A DNA stretch of 64,000 nt from Geitlerinema sp. PCC 7407 (GTDB lineage Bacteria; Cyanobacteriota; Cyanobacteriia; PCC-7407): assembly GCF_000317045.1 (NCBI RefSeq), contig NC_019703.1, forward strand, positions 732,501 through 796,500, read 5' to 3'. The notes under the pieces are model-generated. The model made no database searches and had not been told where the DNA came from. It saw nothing but the letters and a program-made list of their open reading frames with translations. Of this stretch, positions 9,180 through 18,805 are shown piece by piece. The position numbers and the translations under genes were made by a program. Within the stretch, counting starts at the first letter, position 1. The number at the start of each line of letters is the position of its first letter.

Positions 9180-9398
9180 ATGTCGTGGTTTAGAGTCAAA
9201 GTTGACGGTGAGTGGAAGGATATTCTGTTTGCCTCGATTCGTGGGGGCAGGTGGGTTGTTCCAGGTGAGGCTATGGTTCTTCACACCGACACATACCCCT
9301 ACATCCCAGTCTATTTTTATGATTACGACATGGATGATGAAGATGACCGTGAAACCTGGAATATGCTACTTCAGGTTAGCAATTTAGACGCCAGCTAA
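9180..9398 (+). CDS. Small acidic protein of unknown function
   Basis: 72 residues, MSWFRVKVDGEWKDILFASI, then an acidic patch YDYDMDDEDDRETW. A GAGAGG ribosome-binding site about seven bases before the ATG supports translation, and a good intrinsic terminator follows at 9430. It is divergent from the 8814-9155 gene. No family was recognised. The GC content is lower than in the surrounding genes. Confidence 0.65.
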   Translation: MSWFRVKVDGEWKDILFASIRGGRWVVPGEAMVLHTDTYPYIPVYFYDYDMDDEDDRETWNMLLQVSNLDAS

Positions 9399-9429
9399 AA
9401 ATCATCAGGAATCTTTGTGCGCAAAGCTG

Positions 9430-9461
9430 ACAGCCTCTCTACGAGGCTGTTTCTGTTTTTG
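9430..9461 (+). terminator. Intrinsic terminator
   Basis: An 8-bp stem (ACAGCCTC / GAGGCTGT) with a 5-base loop is followed by TTCTGTTTTT, 31 bases after the stop of the small acidic gene. It may also serve the MFS gene arriving from the other side. Confidence 0.75.
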
Positions 9462-9493
9462 GAATAGCAAAATTGTCGGGTTGAATTTGGTGG

Positions 9494-10756
9494 CTAGGAG
9501 GGAGAGTGAGGCGAAGACTGGAGACGGCTGAGCACCTGCAAGATCGCCACGCCGACGCTCACCGTCAGGGCCAGCACCAGCCAGAAACCATCGGCGATCG
9601 CCTTTGACTGGTCCAGCGCCCAGCCCCCCAGGGGCGGCCCCACAAAGTATCCAATGGCCCAGCACTGGGAATTGATCGACAGATAAACGCCCCGCAAAGA
9701 CGCCGGGGCATACTCCACCACCAAAGCCGACGCCGACGGCGTATAGGCCGCCATCGCCACCGCCTGAATGCTCACAGCCAGCACCGCCCAGGCCAAATGG
9801 CCCGCCGCCGCAACCCCCGTCAGCCCCACCAGCAAAAAGCCCACGCCCCACAGCAGCATGGACACCGTCAGGGCCTGGGGCCGACTAAAGACTGCTAGCC
9901 GCCGCGCGATCGGTAGCTGGATCAGCGCCGCGAGCACCACGTGCCAGGTAAACAGCGCGCTGATAGTAGCTGGCGCAAACCCGTCTCGGCCGGGCAGGGA
10001 CAAAAAATTGCTGAAGTAGAGGGGCAAGGTGCTATTGATCTGGGCCAGGTAGGTCGTGAACAGCACATTCACCCCGACAAAAATCATCAGGCGGCGATCG
10101 CCCAAGGCCGTGGCCCAGGACTGGCGAAGCTGCTGCGGGGGCTCGTGAAACGAGTTGGTTTCGGCGATCGCGGCGTAGACCACCCAAAAGAAGACCACAA
10201 AGGAAATCCCGTCCACCACAAACAACGATCGGTAGGCCTGGGTGGTGCTGATGATGAGCCCGCCCAAAATCACGCCCACCCCCAGACCGATGCTGTCGGC
10301 CAAACGGGCGATCGCAAAGGCTTCGCTGCGCTGCTCCGGCTTGGTCAGGTCCGCCACTGCCGCTTCGGTGGCGGGCCAGTACAGGCCAATGCCCAGGCCC
10401 ATCAGCAGGTTGCCCACCACAAACAGCGGGAAATTGTCCGCCAGCGCCAAGAAGACATCTGCCAGAGCCGAAACCAGGGCCGAGATCAGCAAGATCTTGC
10501 GGCGGCCCCAGCGGGGCGAGTCGGAGGCCGTGCCGCCCACAAATCGGCCCAGCACCCCGGAAATGGAGCCGCTGCCCAGGCCCAAGCCCACCGCTGTCGG
10601 GCTCAGGCCCACCTCATTGACGAAAAAGATCGGCGCGTAGAACAGCGTGAAGCCGGTGCCAATCTGCAACAGCAGCCGCCCCGCCGCCAAAATCCAAATC
10701 TGATAACCGAGCGATCGCAGTCCGGGGGGCCGAGCGTCAGGAGCCGGAGGCGTCAT
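9494..10756 (-). CDS. Major facilitator superfamily transporter
   Basis: The 420-residue product has about twelve hydrophobic segments. The loop 2-3 motif reads [18 protein letters not shown] (MFS motif A), and [18 protein letters not shown] resembles the drug/sugar efflux branch. The substrate is unknown. Its ATG overlaps the murD stop by four bases (ATGA, 10753-10756), suggesting coupled translation with murD, though a functional link to peptidoglycan is unproven. The C-terminus is a short Ser/Pro tail. Confidence 0.88.
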   Translation of the reverse strand: MTPPAPDARPPGLRSLGYQIWILAAGRLLLQIGTGFTLFYAPIFFVNEVGLSPTAVGLGLGSGSISGVLGRFVGGTASDSPRWGRRKILLISALVSALADVFLALADNFPLFVVGNLLMGLGIGLYWPATEAAVADLTKPEQRSEAFAIARLADSIGLGVGVILGGLIISTTQAYRSLFVVDGISFVVFFWVVYAAIAETNSFHEPPQQLRQSWATALGDRRLMIFVGVNVLFTTYLAQINSTLPLYFSNFLSLPGRDGFAPATISALFTWHVVLAALIQLPIARRLAVFSRPQALTVSMLLWGVGFLLVGLTGVAAAGHLAWAVLAVSIQAVAMAAYTPSASALVVEYAPASLRGVYLSINSQCWAIGYFVGPPLGGWALDQSKAIADGFWLVLALTVSVGVAILQVLSRLQSSPHSPS

Positions 10757-12150
10757 TCTGCTAGGGCCAGACAGAGCTGACGGAAGTGATCGCCCCGATG
10801 CTCGAAGCTGGTGTACTGGTCAAAGCTGGCGCAGGCCGGAGACAGCAGCACGTGGGGCACGCCAGCGGCGATCGCCAGCTCTGCCCCCCGCTCCACGGCC
10901 CGGTCCATAGTTTCGACAATTTCTGCGGCGGTGTAGCCGACCTGACTGAGGCGATCGCGGAAAGCAGGCGCGGCATCCCCGATCAGCAGCACTGCCACCG
11001 CCTTGTCCTGGATGGCCCGGAGCCAGCCGGTGTCGTCACCTTCCTTCGCCTCGCCCCCCGCAATCAGGATCACCGGCGCAGGCACCGCCTGGAGCCCAAC
11101 CTCCGCCGCATCGTAGTTGGTGGCCTTGCTGTCATTGATAAAGCGCACCCCCTGCCAGATCCGGATCAGCTCCAGCCGGTGGGCCACGCCCGGAAACGCC
11201 GCGATCGCCTGCTGGATCGCCGCCTTCTCAATGCCCGCTAGCCGCGCCGCCAGGACCGCCATCAGCAGATTTTGCTGGTTGTGAGCGCCGACCATCGCCA
11301 AGGTGTCGGCCTGCACGATCGCCTCGTCCTGCACATACACCCAGCCGTCCTGGAGATAGGCGCCGCGCTCGGGGTTGGCTACCAGGGCGTCCCGGCCCTG
11401 GACGCTGGTCCAGCAGGCTTGGGGCCAGCGATCGCCCGCCGTGCGGCGCAGGTGCGGATCATCCCCGTTGATCACCTGAAATTCGGCCTGATCCAGCAGC
11501 TTGGCCTTGATTTCGTAGTAGCGCTCCAGGGTTTTGTGGCGGCTGAGGTGGTCTGGGGTGAAGGTGGTCCAGACGCCGATGCGCGGTGCCAGGGTGTCGG
11601 AGGCCTCGATCTGGTAGCTGCTGAGCTCGCCAATCACCCAGTCCAGGGGCGGCGTCATGCCCTGGGTGGCCTGGAGAGCCAGCTCGCACACCGCATGGCC
11701 AATGTTGCCGCAGGCCGGCGCATTCAGGCCCGCCGCCTGGAAAATCGCCGCCGTCAGGGCCGTGGTCGTGGTCTTGCCGTTGGTGCCGGTGATGCCGACC
11801 CAGGGATAGGTGCTCAGCGATCGCCAGGCCAGCTCGACTTCGCCGATGGTTTCGATGCCCAGCTCCCGCGCGCGGGCCGGCCCCGGCGCATCCCAGGGCA
11901 CCCCCGGACTGACGACGACCAGCGCCGGGCGATCGCTCCCCGCTGCATCGCCGGTCAGATCATCGCTCATCGGATCAAAGCTGTGGCCCAGCTTGACCGT
12001 GATGCCTTCAGCGGCCAGGGCCTGCTGCTGCGCCCGCAGTCCTTCAGAATCGGTGCGATCGCTGAGCACCACTTGCCACCCCTGCTGCATCAGCAGCCGA
12101 GCCGCTGCTACCCCTGACCGACCCAATCCGATGACGTGCGCGATCGCCAT
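10753..12150 (-). CDS. murD: UDP-N-acetylmuramoylalanine--D-glutamate ligase
   Basis: The product (465 residues from ATG 12150, [13 protein letters not shown]) adds D-Glu to UDP-MurNAc-L-Ala in cytoplasmic peptidoglycan synthesis. Visible motifs are the N-terminal [13 protein letters not shown] nucleotide-like loop, the ATP-binding [14 protein letters not shown], the ELSSYQIE segment, [26 protein letters not shown] and the C-terminal [21 protein letters not shown], which is diagnostic of MurD. A 24-codon longer frame upstream overlaps the hairpin region and is rejected. It is followed without a gap by the MFS gene. Confidence 0.96.
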   Translation of the reverse strand: MAIAHVIGLGRSGVAAARLLMQQGWQVVLSDRTDSEGLRAQQQALAAEGITVKLGHSFDPMSDDLTGDAAGSDRPALVVVSPGVPWDAPGPARARELGIETIGEVELAWRSLSTYPWVGITGTNGKTTTTALTAAIFQAAGLNAPACGNIGHAVCELALQATQGMTPPLDWVIGELSSYQIEASDTLAPRIGVWTTFTPDHLSRHKTLERYYEIKAKLLDQAEFQVINGDDPHLRRTAGDRWPQACWTSVQGRDALVANPERGAYLQDGWVYVQDEAIVQADTLAMVGAHNQQNLLMAVLAARLAGIEKAAIQQAIAAFPGVAHRLELIRIWQGVRFINDSKATNYDAAEVGLQAVPAPVILIAGGEAKEGDDTGWLRAIQDKAVAVLLIGDAAPAFRDRLSQVGYTAAEIVETMDRAVERGAELAIAAGVPHVLLSPACASFDQYTSFEHRGDHFRQLCLALAE

Positions 12151-12180
12151 AATTCTCCTGCGAATACTCGAACGCAAAGC

Positions 12181-12211
12181 ATCCCCCATCCTACCGTGAG
12201 GGATGGGGGAT
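12181..12211 (-). terminator. Hairpin between glyS and murD
   Basis: A perfect 11-bp stem (ATCCCCCATCC / GGATGGGGGAT) with a 9-base loop lies 44 bases past the glyS stop. No T run follows on the minus strand, so it could be an attenuator or RNA-stabilising hairpin rather than a full terminator. Confidence 0.6.
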
Positions 12212-12254
12212 TGCGGCGACAATCCTGCCTAGGGCAGGGGTTGCGGCGGTTTGA

Positions 12255-14423
12255 CTAGCGCTTCACGATCGGGCCAAAGTCCGCTAGGACCCGCGCGTGG
12301 TTGCGCAGGAGGCCCAGCAGGTTGAGGCGGTTGCGGCGAATGTCGGGGTTTTCGTCCATCACCAGCACGCTCTGGGGACCGTCAAAGAAGTTGCTGATGG
12401 TCGGGGCGGTGTCTGCCAGCGCCGTCACTAGGCGGCGATAGTCCCGCGCCGACTGGGCGGCCTGGGTCTCGGGCAGCAGCTTGCCGAGGGCTTCATAAAA
12501 AGCCTGCTCCGAGGGCTGCTGGAAGCGTCCTGTATCCACCACATTGGCCGGGTCCAGGGTCACCGTGTCGAGGTCGCCCTTCACCGCCAGACGAGAGGCG
12601 CGGTTGACGATCTCGTAGATGGGCTCCAGGGTGCCATCTTGGCGAATCGTTTGCAGGAACTGGGCGCGATCGCGCACGTCCAGCAGGTCTTGGAGGGCGC
12701 GCTCGGTGTACTCGGGGTCGTCCTCTCCCAGCACCGCGCTCACCAAGTCATAGTCGATGTGGCGATCTTCCTGGAGCAGGGTTTGGATGCGCTGCAAGAA
12801 GAAGCTGCGCAGCTGACCCAGCAGATCCTCGGCGCTGAGCTTCATCACGGCGCCTTTCTCGGCGCTGAAGCGCTGCACCACCTGGTCCAGCAGCGCCGCC
12901 AGATTGATCGACAGATCCGCGCCCCAGATGATGTTGACGATGGCGGTCGCCGCGCGGCGCAGGGCAAAGGGATCCGAAGAGCCCGAGGGAATCAGGCCCA
13001 GGGCGAAAATGCTCACCAGCGTGTCGAGGCGATCGGCCAGACCCACCACCTGACCGACGAGGCTGGGCGGCAGGCGATCGCCCGCGCCCTTGGGCAGATA
13101 GTGCTCCGAAATCGCCTGGGCCACCGCTTCCGGTTCGCCGCTGACTCGGGCGTATTTTTCGCCCATGATGCCCTGGAGCTCGGGGAACTCGAAGACCATC
13201 TGGGTCACCAGGTCCGCCTTGCACAGCAGGGCAGCCCGCTCGATCAGCGCGCGATCGCCCGCACTCACCCCGAGCTGCTCGGCGATTTGGCCAGCGATTT
13301 GCCCAACGCGCTTCACCTTGTCGCCCATGGAGCCCAAGGCTTCCTGGAAGGTCACCGTTTCGAGCTGGGGCAAGAATTTCTCTAGGGACTGGCCGCAGTC
13401 TGCCTTGTAGAAGAACTGGCCGTCCGCCAGACGCGCCCGGATCACCCGCGCGTTGCCCGCCGCGATGATGTCTGACTTTTTGGGGTCGCCGTTGGAGATG
13501 GTGATGAAGCGCGGCAGCAGCGAGGCACCGGGAGCGCTCGGGTCCGCCTGGAAAATCGGGAAATAGCGCTGGTGGGTGACCATCACCGTGGTGATCACCT
13601 CCGGCGGCAGCTCCAGAAACTCGTCTTCGAAGGTGCCCAACACCGCCGTGGGCCACTCCACCAGCTGGGTCACTTCTTCTAGGAGGTCAGGGCTGATTTC
13701 AGCGACGCCCCCGGCCTTCTCGGCCACCAGCTTGATCTCTGCCTCGATGGCCTGACGGCGGATGTCCACGTCCGGCTCCACAAAAGCCTTGCGCAGGCGA
13801 TCGAGATAGTGATCGGCGTGGTCGAGGGTGACCGGGTCGGGATGCAGCACGCGGTGACCCTGGGAAACGCGATCGCTGGTCACCGTCGCCCCGTCGTTGG
13901 GCAGGGTCAGGGGCAGCACCGCGCCGTCGAGGAGGGCCACCAGCCAGCGAATGGGCCGGGGAAAGCGCAGATCGCCGGTGCCCCAGCGCATAAAGCGGCG
14001 ACCTTCGAGGGCCGAAATCCAGCCCAGGGCTAGCTCCTGCAAAATTTCGGCGGTGGGGCGGCCCGGGATCTGCTGCTGCAAGAAGACAAAGTCGCCTTTC
14101 TCGGTGCTGCGGATTTCGAGGTCCGAAACGCTGGCCCCCCGCGATCGCACAAAGCCCTCGGCGGCCTTGGTGGGCTGGCCATCTTTAAATGCAGCCTGGG
14201 CCGAGGGGCCTTTGACCAGCTCTTCGCGATCGGGCTGGCGATCGGGCAACCCTTTGATCAGCACGGCCAAGCGGCGAGGGGTGCCGTAAAGCTCGAGGGC
14301 CTCGGTGTGTAGGTAGTGCTCGCTGAGCGCCTGAGGGAGGCGCGATCGCCACTGTGCTAGGGCGCTGTCCACAAAATCTGCAGGTAGTTCTTCGGTTCCG
14401 ACTTCCAGTAGAAAGGTCGCCAT
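12255..14423 (-). CDS. glyS: Glycyl-tRNA synthetase beta subunit
   Basis: The 722-residue product begins [20 protein letters not shown], the invariant start of the beta subunit of the bacterial alpha2-beta2 glycyl-tRNA synthetase. Further landmarks are [21 protein letters not shown], the HQRYFPIF block and the [11 protein letters not shown] segment of the HD-like core. A C-terminal anticodon-binding region ends with [22 protein letters not shown]. The beta subunit supplies tRNA binding; the catalytic alpha subunit (glyQ) is not in this window. The length is normal for the family. Confidence 0.97.
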   Translation of the reverse strand: MATFLLEVGTEELPADFVDSALAQWRSRLPQALSEHYLHTEALELYGTPRRLAVLIKGLPDRQPDREELVKGPSAQAAFKDGQPTKAAEGFVRSRGASVSDLEIRSTEKGDFVFLQQQIPGRPTAEILQELALGWISALEGRRFMRWGTGDLRFPRPIRWLVALLDGAVLPLTLPNDGATVTSDRVSQGHRVLHPDPVTLDHADHYLDRLRKAFVEPDVDIRRQAIEAEIKLVAEKAGGVAEISPDLLEEVTQLVEWPTAVLGTFEDEFLELPPEVITTVMVTHQRYFPIFQADPSAPGASLLPRFITISNGDPKKSDIIAAGNARVIRARLADGQFFYKADCGQSLEKFLPQLETVTFQEALGSMGDKVKRVGQIAGQIAEQLGVSAGDRALIERAALLCKADLVTQMVFEFPELQGIMGEKYARVSGEPEAVAQAISEHYLPKGAGDRLPPSLVGQVVGLADRLDTLVSIFALGLIPSGSSDPFALRRAATAIVNIIWGADLSINLAALLDQVVQRFSAEKGAVMKLSAEDLLGQLRSFFLQRIQTLLQEDRHIDYDLVSAVLGEDDPEYTERALQDLLDVRDRAQFLQTIRQDGTLEPIYEIVNRASRLAVKGDLDTVTLDPANVVDTGRFQQPSEQAFYEALGKLLPETQAAQSARDYRRLVTALADTAPTISNFFDGPQSVLVMDENPDIRRNRLNLLGLLRNHARVLADFGPIVKR

Positions 14424-14727
14424 AGCGCGCCAAAGGGCCTCAGTTGCCTATGAATAAACTTTTGCGGCGGCGATCGCTCGGCGGGGCTCTGGGGTTGACC
14501 GCGTTGCCGGTGCCAAGGGGGCGATCGCCCACCACTTTCTAGAAAACTTTGCGATCGCGACTTTGCCAACCAACCGGTGCCGAAATGCGGCAGTTTGGCG
14601 ACACAAAGCACGGTCGCTGCGTTCGGTGAGTATATCAAAATTGGTGAGTCCCCGTTCCCTGGGGGCGTCCCCCAGCCAGCCAAGAAGCTCGCTCCTGGTC
14701 TGGCGCAACCCCTTTCTGATTCCACCC
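14424..14727. other. Gene-free stretch upstream of glyS
   Basis: About 300 bases rich in HIP1 copies with no credible coding sequence. It must hold the glyS promoter (minus strand). Nothing else was recognised. Confidence 0.45.
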
Positions 14728-14762
14728 AAAAGCGGGCCTCGGGGCAGTCCCCGAGACCCGCT
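14728..14762 (-). terminator. Intrinsic terminator of the carotenoid-protein gene
   Basis: On the minus strand AGCGGG-CTCGGGG pairs with CCCCGAG-CCCGCT (one internal mismatch, 4-base loop) and is followed by TTTT. It starts 20 bases after the stop at 14782. Confidence 0.8.
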
Positions 14763-14781
14763 CAAGCGAAGTGATTAGCAC

Positions 14782-15303
14782 TTACAGGCTGGGCGTCTTT
14801 TGCGTTTGGGTGGGCGTCTGACCCACTTCGCTGTAGCCCATCTCGCCTGCGACCTGGCGCAGGAAGGAGATCTGGCTCTCAAAATCCAGCTTTTCTAGCT
14901 GCGGCAGCAATCGATTGGTTTCTTCACTCGCTTTGTAATCTGCGGGCAGGTCCACCACCGTATCCCCCATGCCCTGGGCCCAGGCGTACCACACCAGCAG
15001 CTGGTTGTTTTCGGTCAGGGCACCGTAGGCGCGGGAGAGCTCAGTGTCTCGGTTATCCACGATGTCCCGCATGACCTGGAGCTGCTCGTCTTCAGAAAGG
15101 TCGTAGAATTCACTGCCCAGCAGCTTGGGCGCTAGGTTCGGCTCAGCGGCAGCGGGGGCTGCGGGCGTCACAGAGTCGCCCATCTTCTCATAGACAAAGT
15201 AGAGAAACGCCAGTTTCTCATCGGTGCCCAGATTGTCAAAAACCTGAACAGTTTGCTTGACCTCTTCTGAGAGGAGCTCTAGGCGTTGTTGATTGGTGCT
15301 CAT
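14782..15303 (-). CDS. Helical carotenoid protein (OCP N-terminal domain homologue)
   Basis: The 173-residue product consists of one orange-carotenoid-protein N-terminal-type all-helical domain: LGTDEKLAFLYFVYEKMGDSV, then LSEDEQLQVMRDIV-NRDTELSRAYG, LLVWYAWAQGMGD, and LESQISFLRQVAGEMG-like ending. It lacks the C-terminal NTF2-like domain of OCP, so it is a helical carotenoid protein, a class that binds keto-carotenoids and includes singlet-oxygen quenchers. Aromatics equivalent to those lining the OCP carotenoid tunnel (Tyr in FVYEKMG, Trp in WYAWAQ) are present. Start ATG 15303 (MSTNQQRLELL). It is divergent from dps, suggesting joint stress regulation. Confidence 0.85.
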   Translation of the reverse strand: MSTNQQRLELLSEEVKQTVQVFDNLGTDEKLAFLYFVYEKMGDSVTPAAPAAAEPNLAPKLLGSEFYDLSEDEQLQVMRDIVDNRDTELSRAYGALTENNQLLVWYAWAQGMGDTVVDLPADYKASEETNRLLPQLEKLDFESQISFLRQVAGEMGYSEVGQTPTQTQKTPSL

Positions 15304-15711
15304 GAAATTTTGAGGAGTGTTTTTGTTGGCGGTTTCACGACCATAGTCACGAAAATCTGACAGAGTGTCGCCCGCCATCTGGAAGAGTTCCAGAAAGATT
15401 GCGATCGCCTCCACAATGCCTCAAAAGAAAGAGTGCGATCGCCTTTTTAGAGTCAGCAATTCTTCCCCTAACGGCTCAATTTCTCATTACCTAGTTCATC
15501 GCTCTCCGATCCCGATAGAGACGCTATGGCTCTTATGTTTGATTCCTCTAGCATGGGATAGAAAGCTAGGGGAAATCAATCCAAAAGTCCTATTCCTGAA
15601 GACAGATAACCTCAAGAGAGAGACCAAGACTACTCCCTTGGCAGATACGATTTGCAAGTGAAATTTGGTTAGCTATTTCCAGAGCCGTTGAATTTAGGAA
15701 ATAACATCAAC
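15304..15711. promoter_or_regulatory. Divergent promoter region between carotenoid protein and dps
   Basis: About 400 bases, richer in A+T than the flanks, separating two divergent stress genes. A 98-codon frame inside (15365-15661) has no protein-like composition. No specific operator was recognised. Confidence 0.5.
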
Positions 15712-16248
15712 ATGCGTCCTATTAATATTGGTCTTACTGACGAGCAGCGCCAAGGCGTGATTAACCTTTTGAATCAGGATTTGGCAGATGCCTATCTGCT
15801 GCTGATCAAAACCAAAAAGTATCACTGGGACGTCGTGGGTCCGCAGTTCCGCACCCTTCATGAGCTGTGGCAAGAACAGTATGAAGCGCTGCACGAGACC
15901 GTAGACGCGATCGCGGAGCGGGTCCGGATGCTGGGCGGCTATCCGATTGGCACTGCCGAGGACTTCCTCAAGCACAGCAGCATCTCGGAGCACGCCGGTG
16001 ACATCCCCGAGGCGACGGAAATGGTGGCTCGCTTGGCAGACAACCACGAGCAAATCATTCGCAATCTGCGCGGGCACGTCGATCAGTGCTCTGAGAAGTT
16101 CCACGATGAAGGAACCGCTGACTTCCTGACGGGCCTGATGGAGGAGCACGAAGAAATGGCGTGGATGCTGCGCTCCTTTATCGAAGGGACCGCTGTGGAG
16201 CCCAATGGCAAAACCGCGAAGCAGACCGCTGCGGCGGGCGCTCGCTAA
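15712..16248 (+). CDS. dps: Dps-family DNA-binding ferritin-like protein
   Basis: The 178-residue product has the Dps ferroxidase signature across subunits: KTKKYHWDVVGPQF (His ligand) followed by HELWQEQYEALHETVDAIAERVRMLGG (acid ligands). The HDEGTADFLTGLMEEHEEMAWMLRSF helix completes the four-helix bundle. Dps dodecamers oxidise Fe2+ with peroxide and protect DNA. The start is ATG 15712 with an AGGA element upstream; a TTG eight codons earlier is less likely. The basic/Ala-rich C-terminal tail could bind DNA. A strong terminator follows. Confidence 0.93.
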   Translation: MRPINIGLTDEQRQGVINLLNQDLADAYLLLIKTKKYHWDVVGPQFRTLHELWQEQYEALHETVDAIAERVRMLGGYPIGTAEDFLKHSSISEHAGDIPEATEMVARLADNHEQIIRNLRGHVDQCSEKFHDEGTADFLTGLMEEHEEMAWMLRSFIEGTAVEPNGKTAKQTAAAGAR

Positions 16249-16315
16249 TCCCCGTTTCTGACTTTCCGACCGAGGATTCTCGCGCAGGATTTCCTTTTCA
16301 GGATGCGTTCAGTTT

Positions 16316-17215
16316 TCAATTGCTTGGCCTTGCAAGCCCCCGAAAGCTCCGGGGGCTTTTTTTGGCTGGGGCGTTGTCTCCAGGGACGGCGGGCACCAGC
16401 GTCAGCACCGTCACCTCAGGCGGACACCCCAGGCGACCCGGCAAGTAGGTGCCCAGGCCCCGGTTGACGTAGAGCTGGTTTTGGCCGATGCGATGGAAGC
16501 CGTGGCCCCATTCCCAGTGGCGGACCCCGGCGACGCCGCCGCGCTTCATGTAGGGCAGCCAGCTCAGACAGGGTGGGGTGATGCGACGTAGAAACGGGAC
16601 ATAGGCGGGCAGCGCGCCCAGTCCGGGCAAAATCACCTGGCCGCCGTGGGTATGGCCCGCGAGCTGGAGGTCCACCCGCCACTGCTGCAAGGTTTCGGCG
16701 GTGTCTGGGTTGTGGGACAGGACGAGGCGGGGCGTGGTCGGCGGCAGGGTGTCGAGGACGGCTTCGGGGCGAAATTCTCGCGATCGCAGGTCGCCGAGGC
16801 CCACCAAGGCGATCGCCTCCCCCAGGGGATAGGCCACCTGATTGCGCAGGACGTGAATGCCCGCCTCGGCCAGAGACTCAGCAATGAAAGGCTTGATCAC
16901 GCCGTGCCAGTAGTCGTGGTTGCCCAGGGACGCGAAAACGCCGGTGCGGCTGCGGAGCGATCGCAGGCGCGGGGCCAAGACCTGGACCGGCGCGGATTCG
17001 TAGGTGACGAAATCCCCCGTCAGGACGATCAGATCGGGCTCTGCGGCATTGGCTGCGGCGATCGCCTGCTCCAGCAGACGGTCCGAAAGGCGCAGCCCGT
17101 CGTAGTGAAAATCGCTGAGCTGCACAATGCGGGTGCCGACCAGGGCCGGGGCCAAATCGGCGATCGCCACCGTGATGTGCTCGACTTTGAGCCGCCCCGT
17201 CCTCGGTTGAAGCAT
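16316..17215 (-). CDS. Metallophosphoesterase (YkuE/YaeI-like)
   Basis: The 299-residue product has calcineurin-type motifs in order: LSDFHYD, LTGDFVTY, LGNHDYW, SHNPD and GHTHGGQV. This subclass with HTHGGQ includes YkuE/YaeI, dimetal phosphodiesterases acting at the membrane or cell wall; the substrate here is unknown. No N-terminal anchor is visible. Its last ~16 codons (KKSPRSFRGLARPSN) run through the dps intrinsic terminator, so the C-terminal tail is encoded by the terminator complement and is probably not a conserved part. Confidence 0.85.
   Translation of the reverse strand: MLQPRTGRLKVEHITVAIADLAPALVGTRIVQLSDFHYDGLRLSDRLLEQAIAAANAAEPDLIVLTGDFVTYESAPVQVLAPRLRSLRSRTGVFASLGNHDYWHGVIKPFIAESLAEAGIHVLRNQVAYPLGEAIALVGLGDLRSREFRPEAVLDTLPPTTPRLVLSHNPDTAETLQQWRVDLQLAGHTHGGQVILPGLGALPAYVPFLRRITPPCLSWLPYMKRGGVAGVRHWEWGHGFHRIGQNQLYVNRGLGTYLPGRLGCPPEVTVLTLVPAVPGDNAPAKKSPRSFRGLARPSN
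16334..16363 (+). terminator. Intrinsic terminator of dps
   Basis: GCCCCCG pairs with CGGGGGC (7 bp, 7-base loop) and is followed by TTTTTTT. It sits 86 bases after the dps stop and inside the 3' end of the opposing phosphoesterase gene. Confidence 0.88.
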
Positions 17216-17263
17216 TCCTCACTGACCCGGCCTTATTCGTCTTTTCCGGCTCCAGCCTAGCAA

Positions 17264-18805
17264 CTAGGACCAGCGACTGAGGAACTTTAGCAGGGCCTGC
17301 GATCGCGGCGTCAGCTGGGTGCGGCGGTAGGCGTCTGCCGCTTTTTTGATCGCCTCGGCCTGGGTGGGATAGGGGTGAATCACCGTCGCCAGCTGGTTGA
17401 GGCCGATCCCGCCCACCATGGCCGTGGTCACCTCGCTGATCATCTCGCCAGCGTGGCGGGCCACGATCGTCGCCCCCACAATGCGATCGGAGTGGGCCTC
17501 GTGGTGCAGCTTCAGCAGACCCTCGGTTTCGCCATCGGCGATCGCCCGGTCCACCCGCTCAAAGGGAATCGCGATCGTCTTGATCGCCCGCCCCTGCTGG
17601 CGCGCCGTCGCTTCGTCCAGGCCCACGTGGGCCACCTCCGGATCGGTGTAGGTCACCCGTGGGATCACCAAGTCGCTCAGCTTGGCCCGCCCTAGGCCGA
17701 AGGGCGCAAAGAACGCATTGCGAATCAGGATCCGGGCCGCCGCATCGGCCGCATGGGTAAACTTCCAGGCCATGCAGACGTCCCCCGCCGCGAAGATGCG
17801 GGGGTTGGTGGTTTGCAGCGCGTCGTTGACCTGAATGCCGCGATCGCCGTAGGCCACGCCCGCCGCCTCCAGATTCAGCGACTCCACATTGGGCACCCGG
17901 CCAGCCCCCACCAAAATTTCATCCACGACGAGGGTCTCCCCGCGCCCCGCTGTCGTGCAGGTGATTTCCTTGCCCGCAGGCGTTTTCTGGACTTGCTGAA
18001 TCTGGCTGCTGAGCACCAAACGGATGCCTTCGCGCTGGAACTGGCGCTGCACCAGGGCCGCCGCCGCCGGATCCTCTTTGCTCAGCAGATGCTCTCCCCG
18101 CTGAAACAGCACCACCTCACAGCCCAGACGCCGAAAAGTCTGGGCCAGCTCGCAGCCAATGGGTCCGCCGCCAATCACCGCCAAGCGTCGAGGCCGCTCC
18201 GTGAGGGAAAACACCGTCTCATTAGTCAGGTAGCCTGCTGCCGCCAAGCCGGGAATCTCGGGGCTAGCTGGCCGCGCTCCCGTGGCGATCGCCGCCTTCT
18301 TGAAGCGGAGCTGCGTGTCGCCCACCTGGACCGTGTCCGGCCCCGTGAACCGCGCCTCCCCCAAAAACGTGTCCACGCCCAGATTCTGGAAGCGCTGGGC
18401 CGAGTCGTGGGGGCTGATGCCCGCCCGCAGTCGGCGCATGCGGGCCATCACCGCCGGAAAGTCCACCTCCGGGGCCGCGGCCCGCACCCCAAACGCCTCT
18501 GCACCTTCGATCTCCGCCACCACCCGCCCCGAGCGGATCAGGCACTTCGACGGCACGCAGCCCACATTCAGGCAGTCGCCGCCCATCAGGTGCTTTTCGA
18601 TCAGGGCCACCCTCAGGCCGATACCCAGGCCCGCCGCGCCCGCCGCCGTCACCAGGCCCGCCGTGCCCGCGCCGATCACCACGAGGTCGTAGCAGTCGGC
18701 GGGCGACGGATTCACCCAGTCCGCCGGATGGACCTGGGAAAGCAGTTGCTGGTTGTACTCATCCAGGGGCAGCAGAGTCCCGGCCTGGGTCGAGGAATTA
18801 TGCAT
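17264..18805 (-). CDS. FAD-dependent pyridine nucleotide-disulfide oxidoreductase (mercuric reductase-like)
   Basis: The 513-residue flavoprotein has an FAD-binding GAGTAGLVTAAGAAGLG, the redox disulfide GGDCLNVGCVPSK, a second NAD(P) site VIGGGPIGCELA, FAAGDV and the C-terminal dimerisation HPYPTQAEAIKKAADAY. It belongs to the MerA/dihydrolipoamide dehydrogenase family. The N-terminal HMA domain and the C-terminal vicinal cysteines that bind Hg(II) in true MerA are absent, so mercury reduction is unlikely. Its start overlaps the upstream TVP38-family gene by eight bases, a pairing seen in other bacteria, which suggests a redox role linked to membrane transport. Confidence 0.85.
   Translation of the reverse strand: MHNSSTQAGTLLPLDEYNQQLLSQVHPADWVNPSPADCYDLVVIGAGTAGLVTAAGAAGLGIGLRVALIEKHLMGGDCLNVGCVPSKCLIRSGRVVAEIEGAEAFGVRAAAPEVDFPAVMARMRRLRAGISPHDSAQRFQNLGVDTFLGEARFTGPDTVQVGDTQLRFKKAAIATGARPASPEIPGLAAAGYLTNETVFSLTERPRRLAVIGGGPIGCELAQTFRRLGCEVVLFQRGEHLLSKEDPAAAALVQRQFQREGIRLVLSSQIQQVQKTPAGKEITCTTAGRGETLVVDEILVGAGRVPNVESLNLEAAGVAYGDRGIQVNDALQTTNPRIFAAGDVCMAWKFTHAADAAARILIRNAFFAPFGLGRAKLSDLVIPRVTYTDPEVAHVGLDEATARQQGRAIKTIAIPFERVDRAIADGETEGLLKLHHEAHSDRIVGATIVARHAGEMISEVTTAMVGGIGLNQLATVIHPYPTQAEAIKKAADAYRRTQLTPRSQALLKFLSRWS

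Noticed and set aside
17264-18805. Mercury resistance (true MerA)
   Set aside because: No HMA domain and no C-terminal vicinal cysteines; no mer genes nearby.
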